A DNA stretch of 64,000 nucleotides, from positions 8,274,001-8,338,000 of the forward strand of contig NZ_CP107899.1 of assembly GCF_036013915.1 (NCBI RefSeq). The letters are read 5' to 3'. The translations under genes were made by a program, and so were the position numbers. The stretch is from Streptomyces sp. NBC_00464. Its GTDB lineage: Bacteria > Actinomycetota > Actinomycetes > Streptomycetales > Streptomycetaceae. Shown one piece after another: positions 55,687 to 64,000 of the stretch. The notes under the pieces were generated by a model. That model ran no database searches. It saw only the letters and a program-made list of their open reading frames with translations, and had not been told where the DNA came from. Within the stretch, counting starts at the first letter, position 1. Every line of letters starts with the position of its first letter.

Positions 55687-58600
55687 TCAGCCCGCTTCGG
55701 CAGCCGAGGTCCCGCCCGCGCCGGGTACCAGCCGCAGGGTCAGGATCTGGAACGGGCGAAGCGAGAGCGTCACCTCGGATCCGCGCAGGGCCGGTGCCGC
55801 CTCACCCTCCATGTCACGTTCCAGCAGATCCGTGATCCGGGCGGAGACCACCGGGAAACCGGCCCTGAGAGTGGTCCGCACGCGACCGCCCCCGGACTCG
55901 TAGAGGCGGACCACGACATCGCCCGAACGGTCGTCCGCGAGCTTGACCGCCTCGACGACGACACCCTCCTCGTCGATCCGCACCAGCGGCTCGACAGCCG
56001 CACCGCCGGGGACGGCGCGCTCGGGCAGGTTGAAGTGGTATCCCTCGCGGATCGCGTCCTGGATGTCCGCGCCGAGGACCAGCGCGTACCGCAGACGGTG
56101 CTCACCCCGGTCACAGTCGGGGTCCGGGAAGAGCGGAGCGCGCAGGAGCGAGACCCTCGCCGTCGTGGTCGTTCCGCCGTCGGGTCGCACGTCCCGCGTC
56201 ACGTCGTGGCCGTAGCTGGAGTCGTTGACCAGGGCCGCACCCCAGCCGGGCTCCGCGAGGTGCAGATAGCGGTGGGCACAGATCTCGAACCGGGCACTGT
56301 CCCACGAGGTGTTGCTGTGCGTAGGGCGCCGGACATGACCGAAGGGAATCTCGGCACTGGACTCCGCCGCCCGTACGTCGAGCGGGAAGGCGGCCTTGAG
56401 GATCTTCTCGCACTCCTGCCAGTCGACGTGCGTCTCGATGTCGAGACGGCGGCTTCCCTCGTCGAGGCGCAGCACCTGGGTGATGCGGGAGGCGTTGAAG
56501 CTCCGCACCACCCGTACGCCGTCGGGGACCGCACCGACCTCGTCGGCTTCGGTCAGGTCCCGCACGGTGTTGCGGTAGAAGGCGTCGACGTCCCAGGCGT
56601 CCCACTGGTTCGGGAAGTCCTGGTGCAGCTGGAGGAGGTTGCCGACCGTGCCCGGTGCGAGCGCCTCGCGTCCGGCCGTCAGGTCGAGGGCGGAGGTGAC
56701 CAGGCCCCGGGCATCCACCGTGATGCGCACGAGGCCGTTGTCCAGGACGAACCCGCCGTCCTCGGTGGGCCGGGCGGCGACGGGGCCGACAGCCCGTGCC
56801 CGCGGCGAGGCGCCGAGCGCGGGGACGCCGTCCCGGGCATGCGGCGCCGCGTTGAACACGGTCTCACCGCCCGTCCCACTGCCGCTTGCGCCCGCCGAGA
56901 GGCTGCGCTGGGCGGTGCCGATGACCTCGCCGAGCTCGCGGGCCACCTCCGCGTACGTCTCCTCGGCCTCACGGTGCACCCAGGCGATAGACGTACCGGG
57001 CAGGATGTCGTGGAACTGGTGGAGCAGTACGGTCTTCCACACCCGGTCGAGCAGTTCGTACGGATACGGCCGGCCGGTGCGCAGGGTCGCGGTGGCGGCC
57101 CACAGCTCGGCTTCCCGCAGCAGGTGCTCGCTGCGCCGATTGCCCTGTTTGGTGGCGAGCTGGCTGGTCAGCGTGCCGCGGTGCAGCTCCAGGTAGAGCT
57201 CACCGACCCAGACGGGGGCGTCCGTGTACTCCTCCCGCGCCTTGGTGAAGAACTCCGCCGGGCCCTCCATCTCCAGCCGGGCCGAGCCTTCGAGGTCCTC
57301 CAGCCTTCGCGCACGAGCCAGCATCTCGCGGGTGGGACCACCGCCGCCGTCGCCGTAGCCGAAGGGGACGAGCGAACGGTTGGCCGCGCCCTTGTCCCGG
57401 AAGTTGCGCTCGGTGTGTCCGATGTCGGCGCCGGAGAGGTCGCCGTTGTAGGAGTCGACGGGCGGGAAGTGGCTGAAGATGCGGGTCCCGTCGATGCCCT
57501 CCCACCAGAAGGTGTGGTGGGGGAAGGCGTTGGTGGTGTTCCAGGAGATCTTCTGGGTCAGGAACCATTCGATGCCCGCCAGCTTCATGAGCTGGGGCAG
57601 AGCCGCGTTGTACCCGAACGTGTCGGGCAGCCACATGTCCTTCGTCTCGACCCCGAACTCCTCCAGGTAGAAGCGCTTCCCGTGCACGAACTGCCGGACC
57701 AGCGACTCCCCGCCGGACAGATTGGTGTCGGGCTCCACCCAGAGGCTGCCGGTCGGCAGGAACTGCCCGGTGTGCACCTTCTCGACCACGCGGGCGAACA
57801 CCTCCGGCCGTTGCTCCTTGAGCCAGGCCAGCTGCTGCGCCTGCGACATGACGAAGCGGAAGTCCGGGTGGTCGTCCATCAGGGCGGTGACGTTCGAGAC
57901 GGTCCGGGCCGCCTTGCGGACCGTCTCGCGTACGGGCCAGAGCCAGGCGGTGTCGATGTGCGCGTGGCCCACGGCGGAGACACGATGGGCTCCCGCGTGG
58001 GCGGGGGAGGCCAGCGACGGAGCGAGGACCTCGCGTGCGGGTGCGGCCGTACCGCCGATGTCCTGGAGATCGATGACGTCCAGCGCACGGTCCACGGCGT
58101 GCGCCAGCTGCCGGCGCCGGGTGGAGTCCTCGGGCAGCTGGTGCATCAGCCCGCCGAGCACGTCCAGATCCTGCACGAGTTCCCACACGACGGAGTCGAA
58201 GACGGCGAGGTCCATCCGGTTCAGCCGGTAGAGCGGCTCGTCCGGAGCCCCGCCGCCGCGCAACCAGGGGGCGACACCGCCCGCCCGGGTCGGGACGAAC
58301 GGGTCGCCGTCCGTCCCCGAGTCGAAGATGACCGGATTGGCGGCCGCTTCGACGTAGTAGACGAACTCCTCGCCCCCGCAGGAAGGTTCGGCGATCGGGA
58401 GCCAGGCGTTGCGGGGATTGAGAGCCTTGACCGGTGTTCCGTCGGCGCGGTACACGAGGCCCTCCGCGGAGAAGCCCGGCTGGGTGGTGCCGAAGCCGAG
58501 GTCCAGAACCGCCTCGACCCGCTGTCCGGCCCAGGCGGCGGGAACCGTGCCGCTGATCCGGAACCAGCTGGTGGACCAGGCCGGTCCCCACGCCGCGCCG

Positions 58601-58773
58601 GTGCGGACCGGTTCGTACGGCGCCGCGAGTCCTTCGGACACGGGCACGGGCTCGCCGTCGACGTTCCAGATCGCGACGTCCAGCGGCAGGCTCTCGCGGT
58701 ACACGGCGGGCCGCAGGCGCTGGTCCAGTACGCGGGCGAGCCGGCGTTCGGTGACCGTTCGGTCGTGGTGCAT
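55687..58773 (-). CDS. Alpha-mannosidase (GH38)
   Basis: A 1,028-residue cytosolic enzyme from the ATG at 58773, with GGAG six bases upstream. After an N-terminal beta domain the catalytic part has VGHAHIDTAWLWPVRETVRK (zinc His and Asp) and MWLPDTFGYNAALPQLMKLA, whose Asp is the family nucleophile; HQFHDILPGTSIAWVHREAE holds further zinc-site residues. The C-terminal beta domain ends SLRPFQILTLRLVPG. It would release mannose from alpha-mannosides imported as oligosaccharides, as there is no signal peptide. It is the last gene of the ManA-like/ROK/LacI operon. Confidence 0.92.
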   Translation of the reverse strand: MHHDRTVTERRLARVLDQRLRPAVYRESLPLDVAIWNVDGEPVPVSEGLAAPYEPVRTGAAWGPAWSTSWFRISGTVPAAWAGQRVEAVLDLGFGTTQPGFSAEGLVYRADGTPVKALNPRNAWLPIAEPSCGGEEFVYYVEAAANPVIFDSGTDGDPFVPTRAGGVAPWLRGGGAPDEPLYRLNRMDLAVFDSVVWELVQDLDVLGGLMHQLPEDSTRRRQLAHAVDRALDVIDLQDIGGTAAPAREVLAPSLASPAHAGAHRVSAVGHAHIDTAWLWPVRETVRKAARTVSNVTALMDDHPDFRFVMSQAQQLAWLKEQRPEVFARVVEKVHTGQFLPTGSLWVEPDTNLSGGESLVRQFVHGKRFYLEEFGVETKDMWLPDTFGYNAALPQLMKLAGIEWFLTQKISWNTTNAFPHHTFWWEGIDGTRIFSHFPPVDSYNGDLSGADIGHTERNFRDKGAANRSLVPFGYGDGGGGPTREMLARARRLEDLEGSARLEMEGPAEFFTKAREEYTDAPVWVGELYLELHRGTLTSQLATKQGNRRSEHLLREAELWAATATLRTGRPYPYELLDRVWKTVLLHQFHDILPGTSIAWVHREAEETYAEVARELGEVIGTAQRSLSAGASGSGTGGETVFNAAPHARDGVPALGASPRARAVGPVAARPTEDGGFVLDNGLVRITVDARGLVTSALDLTAGREALAPGTVGNLLQLHQDFPNQWDAWDVDAFYRNTVRDLTEADEVGAVPDGVRVVRSFNASRITQVLRLDEGSRRLDIETHVDWQECEKILKAAFPLDVRAAESSAEIPFGHVRRPTHSNTSWDSARFEICAHRYLHLAEPGWGAALVNDSSYGHDVTRDVRPDGGTTTTARVSLLRAPLFPDPDCDRGEHRLRYALVLGADIQDAIREGYHFNLPERAVPGGAAVEPLVRIDEEGVVVEAVKLADDRSGDVVVRLYESGGGRVRTTLRAGFPVVSARITDLLERDMEGEAAPALRGSEVTLSLRPFQILTLRLVPGAGGTSAAEAG

Positions 58774-58845
58774 GGGAACTCCGTGAGGGATTGCGGGGAG
58801 GCGAAAGGGCAAGCCGGTGCCGTGGAAGGGACGGCAGGGGCTGGG

Positions 58846-59862
58846 TCAGCGCGTCCCGTAGCGGATGACGTGGGTGGGGACGACGGTTCTGCGGGCCGGG
58901 ATCGGCTCGGCGGACGCGCCGTTGATCCGGTCGATGAGCATCTGGCCCGCCCGCCGGCCGATCTCGTCGGCGTCGTACGCGACGATGGTCAGCGGCAGAC
59001 CGAGGACGTCGGCGAGGTCGAAGTCGTCGAAACCGGCGAGCGCGACCGGCCGGTCGAGCGCTCGCACGGCGCGGATGGCTCCCTGTGTCAGACGGTTGTT
59101 GGTGCAGAAGAGAGCCGTCGGCGCGTCGGGTGACTCGAGAAGCGCGCGTGCGGCGGCCTCGGCGGTCGGCACATCGGTGAGCCCGCGGCGTACCTGGCGC
59201 TCGTCGGGTTCGATCCCGGCGCTTTCGTGGGCGGCCCAGTATCCGCGGAACCGTTCCGCCCCGGTGTAGAGGGCGGGCGGGTTGCCCAGGAAGCCGATCC
59301 GGCGGTGGCCGTCCGCGATGAGCTGTCCGGCGGCCTGCTCGGCGCCGCCGAAGTCGTCGACCAGGACGCAGTCGGCGTCCATCCCGGCAGGCGGCCGGGA
59401 GGCCAGGACGATCGGGATGCCACGCAGCGCGGCGGGCGCCAGATGGCGGTGGCTGCTGCCGGCCGGGACGACGATCATGCCGTCGACCTGACGGGATGCC
59501 AGGTCCTCGACAAGCCCGCGCTCCTTGTCGACCTGCTCGGCGGTGTTGCTGAGCAGCACCCGCAAACCGTGCTCGGACGCCACCTCCTGCACACCGAGAG
59601 CCAGACGCGAATAGAACGGGTTGGCGAGGTTGGTGACGATCAGTCCGATCATCCCGCTGCCGCCCAGACGCAGGCTGCGCGCCGTCTCGTTGCGCCGGTA
59701 ACCGAGCTCCTCGACGGCCGCCAGCACACGCTCCCGCGCCGTCTCGCTGACCCGGGTGTCGTTCTTGAGCACCCGGGAGACCGTCATGGCACTGACACCG
59801 GCGCGGGCGGCGACGTCGCGCATCGTCGGGGCTCCGCCGTCGCCCGGGAGGTGCTGTGCCAT
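58846..59862 (-). CDS. LacI-family transcriptional repressor
   Basis: A 338-residue repressor from the ATG at 59862 with GGAG nine bases upstream. TMRDVAARAGVSAMTVSRVL is the LacI helix-turn-helix and hinge start, RSLRLGGSGMIGLIVTNLAN leads into a periplasmic-binding-protein-like sensor, and SRPPAGMDADCVLVDDFGGA is part of the sugar cleft. It lies within the operon it probably controls. TGGTATCGATAACA at 62588-62601, upstream of the first gene, is the likely target, with mannose or a mannoside as inducer. Confidence 0.9.
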   Translation of the reverse strand: MAQHLPGDGGAPTMRDVAARAGVSAMTVSRVLKNDTRVSETARERVLAAVEELGYRRNETARSLRLGGSGMIGLIVTNLANPFYSRLALGVQEVASEHGLRVLLSNTAEQVDKERGLVEDLASRQVDGMIVVPAGSSHRHLAPAALRGIPIVLASRPPAGMDADCVLVDDFGGAEQAAGQLIADGHRRIGFLGNPPALYTGAERFRGYWAAHESAGIEPDERQVRRGLTDVPTAEAAARALLESPDAPTALFCTNNRLTQGAIRAVRALDRPVALAGFDDFDLADVLGLPLTIVAYDADEIGRRAGQMLIDRINGASAEPIPARRTVVPTHVIRYGTR

Positions 59863-59917
59863 GGGCGGTTCTCCTGCGGGGTCGTCGGGTGGCCGGTGGG
59901 TCGTGAACGCCGTCATT

Positions 59918-60844
59918 CTAGATCCGTACCGGGGGAGTGCCGGCTGACCGGTGCAGAGCCCAGTGGGCGGCGCCGATCAGAGGTGCGTCGGCAGGGCGCA
60001 GAGCCGTGGCGGTCGGGGGCGCGGTCCCCGGAGCCCACGACTCGAAGCCTGCCCGGACGGCGGGCCCCACGAGGTCCCAGGACCCGGCCATCGACCCTCC
60101 GACGACCAGGAGTTCCGGCCGGAAGCGTTCGCACCACGGTGCGAGTGCCCGGCCCAGAGCGCCGAAGCAGTGCCGGACCGTCCGCAGGGCATGCGCGTCA
60201 CCGGCGCGGGCAGAGCCGGCGATGTCATGCACGTCCGGGAGGCGGTGGTCGTCGGGCAATGCGGCGGCCCGGGCGTAGAACCTGCGGATCGCACGCCGCG
60301 AGACCACCTCCTCCAGGGGGAGCCCGTCGACGGCGATCCGGTGCGCCCTGCCGCCGGGCGGCACGTCGGGGCCGTCCACCACCGGGTTCCCACCGTCCAG
60401 GAAGGAGGAGCCGACGCCGGTGCCGAGCGTGATGCAGACGGCTCGGCGCCGGCCGGCGGCCGCGCCCGCCTGGTACTCGCCGATGGCGAAGGCGTCGGCG
60501 TCGTTGACGAAGCTGATGCCGCTCGGGGCCCCTGGGAGCCGGCCGAGCAGTTCCGCGCCCACGTCCACACCGTGCAGCGACTCGAACTTGCCGATTCCCC
60601 GGAAGCGGCCGACGCCGGCGGCGTAGTCGAAGGGGCCGGGTATCGCCACACCCCAGTGCGCGGCCGCCGGGACGTCCACACGGTCGGTGACGGCGGCGAT
60701 CGCGTCGAGGAGCTCACGGGCCGGTGCGTCGGCGGGCACCGGCTGCCGTACGGCGGAGAAGGGGACGGGCAGTCCGGCCTCGGTGTCGATGACGGCGGCC
60801 GTCACGTGTGTGCCGCCGATCTCCAGCACGGGAACGCGGCTCAT
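59918..60844 (-). CDS. ROK-family sugar kinase
   Basis: A 308-residue protein without a DNA-binding domain, so an enzyme rather than a ROK repressor. LEIGGTHVTAAVID is the phosphate-1 motif with the sugar-binding face, ISFVNDADAFAIGEYQAGAA contains the catalytic Asp, and VCITLGTGVGSSFLDGG is the phosphate-2 motif. The usual zinc-binding CGRxGC motif is absent. It would phosphorylate a hexose such as mannose with ATP. Its ATG overlaps the stop of the preceding isomerase gene by four bases, indicating translational coupling. Confidence 0.85.
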   Translation of the reverse strand: MSRVPVLEIGGTHVTAAVIDTEAGLPVPFSAVRQPVPADAPARELLDAIAAVTDRVDVPAAAHWGVAIPGPFDYAAGVGRFRGIGKFESLHGVDVGAELLGRLPGAPSGISFVNDADAFAIGEYQAGAAAGRRRAVCITLGTGVGSSFLDGGNPVVDGPDVPPGGRAHRIAVDGLPLEEVVSRRAIRRFYARAAALPDDHRLPDVHDIAGSARAGDAHALRTVRHCFGALGRALAPWCERFRPELLVVGGSMAGSWDLVGPAVRAGFESWAPGTAPPTATALRPADAPLIGAAHWALHRSAGTPPVRI

Positions 60845-62550
60845 ACCTGCGTCACCAGGGACTTCACCACGTGCACCGGCCGGCTGCCGACGGGGTGCAG
60901 CCGGTAGGGGCCGACGGACGCGGGCACGGTGAGGGTCTCGGCGAAGGCGAGGTCGTGACGGAGGCCGCCGGCGGTCTCCACGACGACGCCATCACCGGCC
61001 GAGACGTTGAGGATGTGGAAGCGGCCCGCGGTGTCGTCCTCGGCGGCCTCCGGACCCTCGATCACGAAGCGGTGCACCGCGTAGAACATGTCGGGCAGCT
61101 CACCGACGATCTCCTCACGCCAGCCCTGTCCCTCGCGCACGGTCCGCGGCTGCTGGACGAGGTCCTTCAGGACGTCTTCGCCGCGCCGGGAGGTGTCGAG
61201 GTTGGCGAAGCCGTGCGCGTACGAGAGCGGCCGGGGGGCGCCGGAAGTGCCCTTGCGCAGCCAGTCGTAGAAGCGCAGGGAGTAGAGGTAGGGCGTGGCG
61301 CTGATCTCCAGGACCAGGTTGCCCTCGCCGGACGAGTGCGGGGTGCCGGCCGGGATCATGAAGAGCTGCCCGGTGTCCGCCGGGTGCGTCATCACGTGGT
61401 CCTCGACGCGCAGCGGCAGCCCGTCCGCTGCGGCCGCCTCGACCTCCTTGCGCATGACGTCCACGTCCGTACTGTCCCGCAGGCCGAGATAGACCTGTGC
61501 ACCGGGTTCGCTCGCGGTCACGTAGTACGTCTCGTGCTGGGTGTACGGCCAGCCGAATGTTTCCCGCATGTACTGCTCCTGCGGATGCAGGTGCAGGGAA
61601 AGGTTGCCGCCGCCGACCGTGTCGAGGTAGTCGAACCGGATGGGGAACGACGTGCCGTAGCGGCGGTGGACATCCGGGCCGAGGAACTCCTCGGGGTGCA
61701 GTTCGCACAGGAGCTGGAAGGGGATCTCCACCTGGGCCGCCGCGTCCTGGCCGACCAGGATCCCGGCTTCGGGGGCGATGAGCTCGTAGCCGAGGGCCGT
61801 GTTCCCGCCCCGGGGCTCGAAGCCGAGCTCCCGCGCGGCCCACTGTCCGCCCCACGGTGTGGAATTGAAGAAGGGGCGGGTGCGGACGGGGCCGGCCGCC
61901 AGCGCGGCGAGGGTGGCCCGCACGGCGGCGCCGTCCAGCGAGGCGGGGTCCTCGCCCTGGAGGTCGACCCAGCGGTCGACCCGGTGGGCGAAGGCGTCGC
62001 GGTGACGGTCACCGACGGGCCAGTCCGTGTAGAAGAGGCTGCGCAGCTCCCCGGGGGTGCCGGGGCGGCCGAGGTTGGCACCGAGCGGCAGCTCTCCGCG
62101 GGTGACGGCCTCCTCGGCGTACCGCTTCGGGAGGTCGGCCCACCAGAGCAGGTCGGGCTCGGCGAGGGCGGCCCCCGGACCGTAGGCGAGAAGGACGCCG
62201 GCGTGCGGGCGCTGCTGAACGGGGGGCGTCTCGAAGAGGTCGCCCATGGAGAACTCGGCGAGGGGCAGGAAGAAGGCGTCCGCGTCCGCGGCCGGGACAC
62301 AGAGCCGTTCGACGGCCGCCGCGGACCACAGGCCCCGCACATCGCACACGGTGACTTCGGTGCCCCGGGCGCGCAGGGTGGCCGCGAGGGAGCCGGCGGC
62401 CTCCTCCCAGTCCAGTGCGGCGGGCCCGTCGAGGGCGAGGACGGTGGGGGCCGTCGGCAGGTCCGCCACGGCGGCCGTCCAGCCGGTGACGACGGTGCCG
62501 CCGGTGGCGGCGTACCGCGGGTTGCGTTCGTAGGGACGGGGCTGATGCAC
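60841..62550 (-). CDS. Class I phosphomannose-isomerase-like protein with extra N-terminal domain
   Basis: A 569-residue protein, about 180 residues longer than ordinary ManA. The C-terminal 370 residues are the cupin isomerase: NLSLHLHPQEQYMRETFGWP holds metal ligands and TGQLFMIPAGTPHSSGEGNL the later His. The front (VLALDGPAALDWEEAAGSLA, then VTVCDVRGLWSAAAVERL) has the layout of a nucleoside-kinase-like alpha/beta domain, but the P-loop glycine-lysine residues are missing. It would interconvert mannose-6-P and fructose-6-P after the ROK kinase. It is the first gene of the operon. Confidence 0.85.
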   Translation of the reverse strand: MHQPRPYERNPRYAATGGTVVTGWTAAVADLPTAPTVLALDGPAALDWEEAAGSLAATLRARGTEVTVCDVRGLWSAAAVERLCVPAADADAFFLPLAEFSMGDLFETPPVQQRPHAGVLLAYGPGAALAEPDLLWWADLPKRYAEEAVTRGELPLGANLGRPGTPGELRSLFYTDWPVGDRHRDAFAHRVDRWVDLQGEDPASLDGAAVRATLAALAAGPVRTRPFFNSTPWGGQWAARELGFEPRGGNTALGYELIAPEAGILVGQDAAAQVEIPFQLLCELHPEEFLGPDVHRRYGTSFPIRFDYLDTVGGGNLSLHLHPQEQYMRETFGWPYTQHETYYVTASEPGAQVYLGLRDSTDVDVMRKEVEAAAADGLPLRVEDHVMTHPADTGQLFMIPAGTPHSSGEGNLVLEISATPYLYSLRFYDWLRKGTSGAPRPLSYAHGFANLDTSRRGEDVLKDLVQQPRTVREGQGWREEIVGELPDMFYAVHRFVIEGPEAAEDDTAGRFHILNVSAGDGVVVETAGGLRHDLAFAETLTVPASVGPYRLHPVGSRPVHVVKSLVTQV

Positions 62551-62587
62551 AGATGCTCCTGAGGACGGGGACCGGCAAGCACGTGCA

Positions 62588-62601
62588 TGGTATCGATAAC
62601 A
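62588..62601. promoter_or_regulatory. LacI-family operator between divergent mannoside genes
   Basis: TGGTATCGATAACA contains the perfect TATCGATA core with outer TG/CA, the LacI operator pattern. It lies 38 bases upstream of the isomerase gene in the 270-base region shared with the binding-protein gene. A GTTAAC palindrome at 62706-62711 could be a second, weaker half. Confidence 0.55.
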
Positions 62602-62820
62602 TTCGATGCGAACAAGATGCGCCTGACATTGATTCTTGTAAGGCCAGGTTGAGGTGCTGATCTGTCGAATCTGAAGGGAAACCCTTGTTTCGATCTCGTG
62701 GTGTCGTTAACATCCTGGCAACCCGGAGCGCGGAGACGGACGACGCACGCGCATTCGGTGGATCTCCACACCGCACCCCAGAGCCACGGATCCCGCCGGG
62801 ATCCAGAGGGAAGTGAACGC

Positions 62821-64000
62821 ATGAGATCAACCGGCGAGACGACAGAGCAGTCGTCTCACCCGATCCGCCGGCGCACCGTGCTGGCGGGCCTCGGCGCCGG
62901 CGCGGCGGCCGCGCTGGCCGGAGGCTGCGCACGCGGCGACAGCACGGCCTCGATTCCGGGTACGACGTCACTGGCCAACGACAACGCGACCTGGGACGCG
63001 GGATACGTCGCAGCCGGACGCGAGCTCAAGAAGCTCACCGGATACGCGCTGCGCCCGCTGTCCAACCCGAACCCCACCGCCTACACCCAGGTCACGCAGA
63101 TCTCCCTGCAGACGACCAAGGCGACGGACCTGATCAAGTGGCAGTCGGGCTACAACCTCAAGCAACTCGCGCGCACCGGCAGCCTCAGCGACCTGACCGG
63201 GATGTGGGACGCGTACGAGCGCAAGGGCTGGGTGACCAGGTCCCTGCGCGACGCGATGTCCTACCGGGGCGCCGTGTACGGGGTGCCCCTCTACCAGTCG
63301 TACTACGTGCTGTTCTACAACACACAGCTCTTCGACAAGCACGGGCTGCGGGCACCGGAGACATGGGACGAGCTGCTCCACACCGCGGAGGTGCTCAAGA
63401 AGTCCGGCGTCACCCCGTTCGTCGCCACGCAGAACGGCAACTGGCCCGCGTACGAGTGGTTCGAGGAGCTGATCAGCAAGGTCGATCCGGGCTTCTACGC
63501 CGACCTGATCGCGGGCCGGGCCCGGTACACCGATCCGCAGGCGCACAAGGCCATGCAGATCTGGCAGGACTTCATGAAGAAGGGCTGGATGACCCCGGCC
63601 GACTTCGACCAGAACAACGGCCCTGCCGCACTGAAGACCGGCAAGGTCGGCATGTTCCTGCACGGTTCCTGGCAGTCGCAGGGGCTGGCGGCGGCCGGGA
63701 TGAAGCCGGGCGAGGGTTTCGACGCCTTCGTCCTGCCTCCGGTCGACTCCTCCACGAAGCGGTCCGTGATCACCGAGGCGGGCGTCCTCGCCGTGCCCGA
63801 GAGGGCCGTGTCGCACGACGCCGCCATGGCCAACGCGGGCAACTGGCTGCACCCCTCGGTCCAGCGCGTGTGGACCGACTTCCTCCAGGACGGCTCGGCC
63901 AACCCGAAAGCAGTCACCTCCAATCCGGTGCTCGCCCGCATCAGGAAGAGGGCGCAGCGCGAACACTGGACCGAGCTGCCCCGCTACGGACAGTCCGGGC
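62821..64000 (+). CDS. Sugar ABC transporter binding lipoprotein (partial at right edge)
   Basis: At least 393 codons from the ATG at 62821 (AGAGGGAAG about eight bases upstream), open to the window end. HPIRRRTVLAGLGAGAAAAL followed by the lipobox AGGC (Cys36) is a combined twin-arginine and lipoprotein signal. The mature protein is a family 1 (SBP_bac_1) carbohydrate-binding protein: YGVPLYQSYYVLFYNTQLFD, APETWDELLHTAEVLKKSG and GKVGMFLHGSWQSQGLAAAG are typical. It would capture oligosaccharides, probably alpha-mannosides given the divergent operon, for permeases expected to follow outside the window. Confidence 0.92.
   Translation, partial: MRSTGETTEQSSHPIRRRTVLAGLGAGAAAALAGGCARGDSTASIPGTTSLANDNATWDAGYVAAGRELKKLTGYALRPLSNPNPTAYTQVTQISLQTTKATDLIKWQSGYNLKQLARTGSLSDLTGMWDAYERKGWVTRSLRDAMSYRGAVYGVPLYQSYYVLFYNTQLFDKHGLRAPETWDELLHTAEVLKKSGVTPFVATQNGNWPAYEWFEELISKVDPGFYADLIAGRARYTDPQAHKAMQIWQDFMKKGWMTPADFDQNNGPAALKTGKVGMFLHGSWQSQGLAAAGMKPGEGFDAFVLPPVDSSTKRSVITEAGVLAVPERAVSHDAAMANAGNWLHPSVQRVWTDFLQDGSANPKAVTSNPVLARIRKRAQREHWTELPRYGQSG

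Noticed and set aside
55195..59133. A 1,312-codon open frame on the plus strand opposite the mannosidase and LacI genes
   Set aside because: It is the antisense shadow of two well-supported genes, with low-complexity Arg/Gly/Val composition and no family motifs.
60808..62562. A 584-codon plus-strand frame opposite the isomerase gene
   Set aside because: Shadow frame of a GC-rich gene; the isomerase on the other strand has full metal-site motifs.
1..64000. CRISPR arrays, tRNA, rRNA genes or replication origins
   Set aside because: No regularly spaced repeats, no tRNA cloverleaf with a conserved T-loop, and no DnaA-box cluster were noticed on reading both strands.

Overview
The window is high-GC actinobacterial DNA, almost certainly from a Streptomyces chromosome. 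The evidence is strong third-position GC, many GTG and TTG starts, an EshA-type encapsulin gene, Tat-secreted glycosidases, a Ser/Thr kinase, MocR, MerR, TetR, LacI and HxlR regulators, and families known mainly from Streptomyces. The density of broken transposons (IS3, IS5, IS110, an IS701-like element, three Tn3-family fragments) and truncated genes looks like a chromosome-arm or other accessory region. I saw no rRNA, tRNA, CRISPR array or origin.

Left third (1-20 kb). A family 2B encapsulin gene (228-1640) lies directly upstream of a gene that runs off the left edge and probably encodes its cargo enzyme. Next come a flavin monooxygenase, a decayed LGFP-repeat gene, a divergent MocR regulator / DJ-1 protein pair, and a Ser/Thr kinase. 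A DHA2 exporter and its divergent TetR regulator share two matching operators. DUF6000 and HxlR genes follow, then a Tat-exported alpha-L-rhamnosidase under a 14-bp palindrome. A MerR regulator / NADPH oxidoreductase pair has the same 20-bp dyad upstream of both genes. The 18.6-20.3 kb stretch is debris, including the tail of a Tn3 transposase.

Middle (20-44 kb). An orphan peptide-type ABC binding lipoprotein has two consecutive TTA codons in its signal peptide and lies between inverted 12-bp repeats. After it come IS5 and IS3 wreckage, a broken Rhs/YD-repeat toxin gene with a small two-helix membrane protein behind it, and a broken Cys-rich/C39-like gene. The standout is a 1,779-residue protein (30347-35686) with a sacsin/Hsp90-type GHKL ATPase domain at the N-terminus and a DUF3883 (NOV_C) PD-(D/E)xK nuclease-like domain at the C-terminus. 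This is the architecture of a stand-alone defence protein, and transposon scars lie on both sides. It is followed by a secreted protein, a GT87-like membrane protein, an XRE-NB-ARC-TPR regulator, and a MerR/MFS pair whose third gene is truncated.

Right third (44-64 kb). A tyrosinase fused to a bulb-lectin domain is followed by a stretch of remnants (BNR repeat, integrase, Tn3, IS110), a thioredoxin-like protein lacking CXXC, and a lone LanC-like protein. An intact IS5 element, an IS701-like element with a second orphan copy of its right end, and an internally deleted IS3 element come next. The window closes with a glycan-use locus. A phosphomannose-isomerase-like gene, a ROK kinase, a LacI regulator and a GH38 alpha-mannosidase form a leftward operon ending at a perfect 20-bp hairpin. 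It diverges from a sugar-binding Tat lipoprotein gene that runs off the right edge. Together these genes suggest uptake and breakdown of alpha-mannosides.
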